From Zoogloea dura (GTDB taxonomy: Bacteria > Pseudomonadota > Gammaproteobacteria > Burkholderiales > Rhodocyclaceae), in NCBI RefSeq assembly GCF_012927165.1, contig NZ_JABBGA010000001.1, positions 601,170-665,169 of the forward strand: DNA of 64,000 nucleotides. Direction: 5' to 3'. Below, piece after piece: positions 60,544-64,000 of the stretch. Each line of letters starts with the position of its first letter. Position 1 is the first letter of the stretch. A program made the translations under genes and the position numbers. A model generated the notes under the pieces. It worked only from the letters and a program-made list of their open reading frames with translations, did not search any database and had not been told where the DNA came from.

Positions 60544-61254
60544 ATGATCCTGTTCCATCAGTTCTTCGACACCAACAGCAGCACGCTCACCTACCTCCTC
60601 GCCGATCCCGTCACCGGCGATGCAGTCATCATCGACTCCGTCCGGGAGCACGTGGGTGCCTATGTCAGCTTCCTGCAGGAGCAGGAACTGCAGCTGTGCT
60701 GGATACTGGAAACCCATGTCCATGCCGATCACATCACGGGAGCCGCAGGCCTGCGCGAGCTGACCGGCGCCCACAGCGCTGTCGGCGTGGCGGGTGGCGT
60801 GGGCTGCGCCGATCGCCTGCTGGAAGATGGTGACAACATCGTCTTCGGCAACGAGGTGATACGAGTCATCCCCACGCCCGGCCATACTCCGGCCTGCGTC
60901 ACCTACCAGTGGCGCGACCGCCTGTTCACCGGCGACAGCCTGATGATAGCCGGCTGCGGCCGGACAGATTTCCAGGGCGGCGATGCAGGTGCCCTCTACG
61001 ACAGCATCACCGGCAAGCTCTTCCCCCTGCCCGATGAAACCCTTGTCTATCCGGGCCACGACTACCGCGGCGCCCGGGTTTCCTGCATTGGCCAGGAAAA
61101 GTCCATCAACCCCCGACTCGCCGGGCGTAGCCGTCAGGATTTCATCGAGCTGATGAACAATCTGAATCTGCCACAGCCCCGCATGATCGACGAAGCGCTG
61201 CCCGCCAACCTGCGCTGTGGCCACAATGAAATCTTCGATGTCCATGGAACCTGA
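60544..61254 (+). CDS. Persulfide dioxygenase (ETHE1-like metallo-beta-lactamase fold)
   Basis: A 236-residue MBL-fold enzyme. Metal ligands are in THVHADH (HxHxDH) and GHTP; the GRTDFQGGDA segment is characteristic of ETHE1-type persulfide dioxygenases, which oxidise glutathione persulfide to sulfite in sulfide detoxification. The next gene overlaps it by 17 bp. A TAAAAT is present 31 bp upstream. Confidence 0.88.
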   Translation: MILFHQFFDTNSSTLTYLLADPVTGDAVIIDSVREHVGAYVSFLQEQELQLCWILETHVHADHITGAAGLRELTGAHSAVGVAGGVGCADRLLEDGDNIVFGNEVIRVIPTPGHTPACVTYQWRDRLFTGDSLMIAGCGRTDFQGGDAGALYDSITGKLFPLPDETLVYPGHDYRGARVSCIGQEKSINPRLAGRSRQDFIELMNNLNLPQPRMIDEALPANLRCGHNEIFDVHGT

Positions 61255-61648
61255 GCACACCACAAGCCCCTACACAGAAATGGGCGGTGCAGAAGGCATC
61301 CGCCGTCTTGTGCACCGCTTCTACACTCTGATGGACACCATTCCTGAGGCATGGGATGTCCGCCGCATGCACCCGGAAGACCTGTCGGGCTCCGAAGAGA
61401 AGCTCTTCAAATACCTCAGCGGCTGGCTCGGTGGCCCACCGCTCTATGAGCAGGAATTCGGCCATCCCCGGCTCCGTGCGCGTCACCTGCCGTTCACCAT
61501 CGCCAGCCCCGAGAGGGACCAGTGGCTGATGTGCATGCGCATCGCTTTCGACGAATGCCTGCCCGATACCCCGCTCAGATCCCGGCTGTGGGATGCTGTT
61601 GAAGGGCTGGCCGACCACATGCGCAACCGCGCCGACCCCGCTGCCTGA
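61238..61648 (+). CDS. Group 2 truncated haemoglobin
   Basis: A small haem protein of about 136 residues. It contains MGGAEGIRRLVHRFYTLMD and the group 2 signature FGHPRLRARHLPFTI (proximal His) followed by WLMCMR. Start ATG 61238 or 61244; both overlap the persulfide dioxygenase gene. Group 2 globins bind O2, NO or sulfide; here its tight overlap with persulfide dioxygenase suggests a link to sulfur or NO chemistry, which is inference. Confidence 0.88.
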   Translation: MSMEPEHTTSPYTEMGGAEGIRRLVHRFYTLMDTIPEAWDVRRMHPEDLSGSEEKLFKYLSGWLGGPPLYEQEFGHPRLRARHLPFTIASPERDQWLMCMRIAFDECLPDTPLRSRLWDAVEGLADHMRNRADPAA

Positions 61649-61684
61649 TTCCCAGCCCCCTGCTTCACACGCCTCGTCCGACCC

Positions 61685-62221
61685 ATGAAATTCCTTTTCG
61701 ACCTGTTCCCCATCATCCTGTTTTTTGCGGCCTACAAGTTTGCCGGTATCTTCACGGCAACCGCCGTAGCCATCGCGGCAACGATCGGCCAGATTGCATG
61801 GGTGTGGTTCCGCCACCGCAAGGTGGACACCATGCTGTGGGTCAGCCTGTTCATCGTCACAGTCTTCGGCGGCGCAACCCTGCTCTTCCGTGACCCCACC
61901 TTCATCAAGTGGAAGCCCACCGTTCTCTACTGGTTCTTCGCCGTAAGCCTGCTCGTCTCCCAGCGACTCCTCGGCAAGAACCTCATCCGGGCCCTGTTGG
62001 AAGCCCAGATGAAACTGCCCGACCCTTTATGGAAACGGCTGAATTTCATCTGGGCCGCTTTCTTCCTGGCAATGGGCGTCATCAATCTACTCGTTGCTTA
62101 CAATTTTTCCGAAGACGCCTGGGTTAACTTCAAGCTGTTCGGCGGCATGGGCCTGATGCTCGTGTTCGTCCTGGCCCAGGGCATGATGCTGTCCCGCTAT
62201 CTCGAAGAGGAACCGAAGTAA
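61685..62221 (+). CDS. yciB: Septation protein A (YciB/IspZ family)
   Basis: A 178-residue membrane protein with five helices and family sequence [19 protein letters not shown] at the start and [13 protein letters not shown] near the end. YciB is involved in septation/cell-envelope integrity in enterics. Its stop overlaps the start of yciI by 1 bp. Confidence 0.95.
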   Translation: MKFLFDLFPIILFFAAYKFAGIFTATAVAIAATIGQIAWVWFRHRKVDTMLWVSLFIVTVFGGATLLFRDPTFIKWKPTVLYWFFAVSLLVSQRLLGKNLIRALLEAQMKLPDPLWKRLNFIWAAFFLAMGVINLLVAYNFSEDAWVNFKLFGGMGLMLVFVLAQGMMLSRYLEEEPK

Positions 62222-62520
62222 TGCTGTATGCACTGATCGGCGAAGACGCCCCCAACACGCTAGAACAACGCCTCGCCGTACGTGGCGCACACCTGGCGCG
62301 GCTGCAGGCCCTTCAGGCCGAAGGCCGGCTCGTCCTGGCCGGCCCCTGCCCTGCCGTCGACTCACCCGATCCAGGCCCCGCAGGCTTCACCGGCAGCGTG
62401 ATCGTGGCTGAATTCGACTCCCTGGAAGCCGCCCAGGCCTGGGCCGCCGCCGACCCTTACAGCACCACTGGCGTGTTCATCCGCTGCACCGTCAAACCCT
62501 TCCGCAAGGTTCTCCCATGA
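62221..62520 (+). CDS. yciI: YciI family protein
   Basis: A 99-residue dimeric alpha-beta-barrel-like protein with [20 protein letters not shown] and [13 protein letters not shown], the YCII signature (His-Asp pair). Its function is unclear. It is coupled to yciB and overlaps bolA by 4 bp. Confidence 0.93.
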   Translation: MLYALIGEDAPNTLEQRLAVRGAHLARLQALQAEGRLVLAGPCPAVDSPDPGPAGFTGSVIVAEFDSLEAAQAWAAADPYSTTGVFIRCTVKPFRKVLP

Positions 62521-62780
62521 GCGTGATGGACAAAATCCGCGAGCGGCTCACGCCGCTTGCTCCGCAGCAACTCGAGCTGATCGACGACAGCCACCTGCAC
62601 GCAGGCCACGCAGGCGCCCGCTCAGGCGGCGGTCACTATCGTCTCATCATCGTGTCGGCAGCCTTTTCCGGCAAAAACACCGTTACCCGCCACCGCCTCG
62701 TCTACGAAGCCCTGGGCGACATGATGCGCAATGACATCCATGCCCTCGCCATCCAGGCCCGGACGCCAGAAGAACACTGA
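62517..62780 (+). CDS. BolA family protein
   Basis: An 87-residue protein with the BolA pattern [14 protein letters not shown] and [12 protein letters not shown]. BolA proteins partner with monothiol glutaredoxins in Fe-S handling and affect cell shape. It overlaps yciI by 4 bp and precedes the peptidyl-prolyl isomerase gene by 43 bp. Confidence 0.94.
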   Translation: MSVMDKIRERLTPLAPQQLELIDDSHLHAGHAGARSGGGHYRLIIVSAAFSGKNTVTRHRLVYEALGDMMRNDIHALAIQARTPEEH

Positions 62781-62823
62781 GCACCACCCGCAACACCTTC
62801 ACCTACACCACCAAGGAAACCTG

Positions 62824-63603
62824 ATGAAGATCGTCCCGAGCCGTCTGGCTCTGTCCATCGCAGTGGCTCTCGTTGCGGCTCCCGCATTTGCCCAGACTGT
62901 TGCAACCGTCAATGGCACGGCCATCCCCCAGGCGCGCGCCGACGTCATGATCAACGAACAGCGTAGCCAGGGCGCGCCCGACTCCGAGCAACTGCGCACT
63001 GCCGTCAAGGAAGAGCTGATCCGCCGCGAGGTTCTGTCCCAGGAAGCGCGCAAGAAGGGTTTTGAGAAGGGTGCAGCCGTGCAAGCGCAGATCGAAATGG
63101 CCCGCCAGGCCGTAATCGTTCGTGCCTACCTGCAGGACTTCGTAAAGAGCCACTCAGTGACCGAAGCCGAGATCAAGGCAGAATACGACAAGATCAAGGC
63201 CCAGCTGGGCGACAAGGAATACAAGGCCCGCCACATCTTGGTTGAAAAGGAAGACGAAGCCAAGGCCATCATCGCCAAGCTCGAAAAGGGCGAGAAGTTC
63301 GACGAACTGGCCAAGCAGTCGAAGGATCCCGGCTCCAAGGACAAGGGCGGTGAGCTCGGCTGGGCAAACCCCTCCAACTTCGTCAAACCCTTTTCCGACG
63401 CTCTTGTGAAGCTCGAAAAAGGCAAATACACCTCCACGCCTGTGAAGACAGACTTCGGCTACCACGTGATCAAGCTGGAAGACAGCCGTCCGGTCAAAGC
63501 CCCCAGCCTCGAAGAGGCCCGCCCGCAACTCAAGCAACGTCTCGAGCAGGGACGCGTCGAACGCCACATTGCAGAGCTCCGCAGCAAGGCCGCAATCAAG
63601 TAA
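62824..63603 (+). CDS. Periplasmic parvulin-type peptidyl-prolyl isomerase
   Basis: A 259-residue chaperone/isomerase. A signal peptide (RLALSIAVALVAAPAFAQ) is followed by an N-terminal helical SurA-like region and a PpiC domain (about 135-230) with YKARHILVEKEDEAK, SKDPGSKDKGGELGW and FGYHVIKLED. ATG at 62824 starts the signal peptide. It ends at a strong terminator and probably belongs to the yciB-yciI-bolA operon. Confidence 0.92.
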   Translation: MKIVPSRLALSIAVALVAAPAFAQTVATVNGTAIPQARADVMINEQRSQGAPDSEQLRTAVKEELIRREVLSQEARKKGFEKGAAVQAQIEMARQAVIVRAYLQDFVKSHSVTEAEIKAEYDKIKAQLGDKEYKARHILVEKEDEAKAIIAKLEKGEKFDELAKQSKDPGSKDKGGELGWANPSNFVKPFSDALVKLEKGKYTSTPVKTDFGYHVIKLEDSRPVKAPSLEEARPQLKQRLEQGRVERHIAELRSKAAIK

Positions 63604-63628
63604 GGAAGGTCCTTGCCACGCGTTTCAG

Positions 63629-63660
63629 AAAGGCCTCGCCCGAAAGGGCGGGGCCTTTTT
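63629..63660 (+). terminator. Rho-independent terminator after ppiC
   Basis: A 13-bp stem (AAAGGCCTCGCCC, one G-U pair) with a GAAA tetraloop followed by TTTTT. It ends the yciB-ppiC operon. Confidence 0.92.
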
Positions 63661-63726
63661 GCACTGGCGATCAGAATGTAGTGCTGTTCGAACCGCAGGC
63701 TTACAAAGCGGCTTTGTAGACGCAAT

Positions 63727-63760
63727 AAACCCCCTGAACGCATTTGTTCAGGGGGTTTTT
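63727..63760. terminator. Bidirectional terminator between ppiC and the rRNA operon
   Basis: A 13-bp stem (63727-63739 with 63746-63758) and hexaloop, with T-runs on both sides (TTTTT on plus, TTTATT on minus). It starts only 8 bp after the 3' end of the 5S rRNA gene, so it serves as the rrn terminator and also blocks read-through from ppiC. Confidence 0.85.
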
Positions 63761-63767
63761 GTTGGTG

Positions 63768-63883
63768 AGTCTGACGATGACCTACTTTCACGCACGCGTG
63801 TGCACTATCATTGGCGCGGTCCCGTTTCACTGTCCTGTTCGGGATGGGAAGGAGTGGTTCCAAGACGCTATGGTCGTCAGACT
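63768..63883 (-). rRNA. rrf: 5S ribosomal RNA
   Basis: On the minus strand the sequence carries the universal 5S core CCATCCCGAACAGGACAGTG and the typical ends, AGTCTGACGA pairing with TCGTCAGACT to close the terminal helix (63874-63883 with 63768-63777). About 116 nt, the normal size. It is the last gene of an rRNA operon that runs in from the right. Confidence 0.95.
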
Positions 63884-64000
63884 GTAACTTGTCCGGTGCT
63901 GGCTGTGGCCTGCACCGCAAACTGGAAGAAGTGTTTTGTGTGTTCTTTGGGGTGTGTGACTGTATTTTCTTGCGAGCGTTTCTATTGATGCAAGGTTATA
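63884..64000 (-). other. 23S-5S rRNA spacer
   Basis: A 117-nt stretch upstream of the 5S gene. The segment ending at the window edge reads TATAACC on the minus strand, which resembles the end of betaproteobacterial 23S rRNA, so the 23S gene probably ends at or just past base 64000. No tRNA is present in the spacer. Confidence 0.55.

Noticed and set aside
63569..63988. Protein-coding frames across the last 400 bp
   Set aside because: They run through two terminators and the 5S rRNA gene on the other strand.

Overview
The window is a gene-dense, GC-rich stretch of chromosome. About 66 protein genes sit almost end to end, with a 5S rRNA gene at the right edge. Its content points to a betaproteobacterium, most likely Rhodocyclales (Azoarcus/Thauera/Zoogloea-like). 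Supporting signs are the exbB-exbD-lpxK-Trm112-kdsB-adk block, a PPi-type phosphofructokinase, two cyanophycin synthetase genes, a PEP-CTERM surface protein, and a sulfate operon with cysB at its end. The order-level assignment is an inference. I see no insertion sequence, prophage, CRISPR array or tRNA gene. No gap exceeds 300 bp, and the longest (about 297 bp) is between exbB and xseA.

Layout. 1-5.4 kb: the 3' end of murJ, then a minus-strand block for energy transduction (exbB, exbD), LPS/Kdo synthesis (lpxK, a Trm112-like gene, kdsB), adk, and a phosphofructokinase behind its own terminator. 5.7-10.1 kb: xseA, sodB (with a palindromic operator over its promoter), a PF07399 Na+/H+ antiporter and a small hydrolase. 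10.2-15.0 kb: sulfate uptake operon sbp-cysT-cysW-cysA-cysB on the minus strand. 15.2-18.2 kb: a lipoprotein, a CBS-domain membrane protein and a TonB-like protein. 18.2-21.3 kb: glpK-glpD. 21.3-29.2 kb: a cyanophycin locus, with a CphA2-like synthetase and CphA1 on the minus strand and a divergent ABC transporter plus DUF1854 protein.

29.2-40.4 kb: a glycine-rich GRDP-like membrane protein, an Mpo1-like membrane protein, a membrane-anchored class III aminotransferase divergent from psd, an M14 carboxypeptidase, a DUF445 protein, yaaA, a cation diffusion facilitator and relA. 40.6-44.7 kb: mtfA, a host-attachment-family protein, a PEP-CTERM protein, thpR, ispF and ispD. 44.7-48.5 kb: a DUF4010/MgtC-like membrane protein followed by the three tightly packed AmmeMemoRadiSam genes (Memo, AMMECR1, radical SAM), a conserved system with no known function. 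48.6-58.2 kb: a hydrolase, an overlapping tadA/L,D-transpeptidase/GNAT run, a five-PAS histidine kinase, two TPM-domain proteins with LemA, and udg-rimI-tsaB. 58.4-63.6 kb: ompR-envZ, a persulfide dioxygenase with an overlapping truncated haemoglobin, yciB-yciI-bolA-ppiC. The end is a 5S rRNA gene on the minus strand, the tail of an rRNA operon that enters from the right.

The best candidates for undescribed biology are the AmmeMemoRadiSam trio, the cyanophycin ABC-transporter/DUF1854 pair, and the donor specificity of the phosphofructokinase. Next come the sodB operator and the DnaA-box cluster before exbB.
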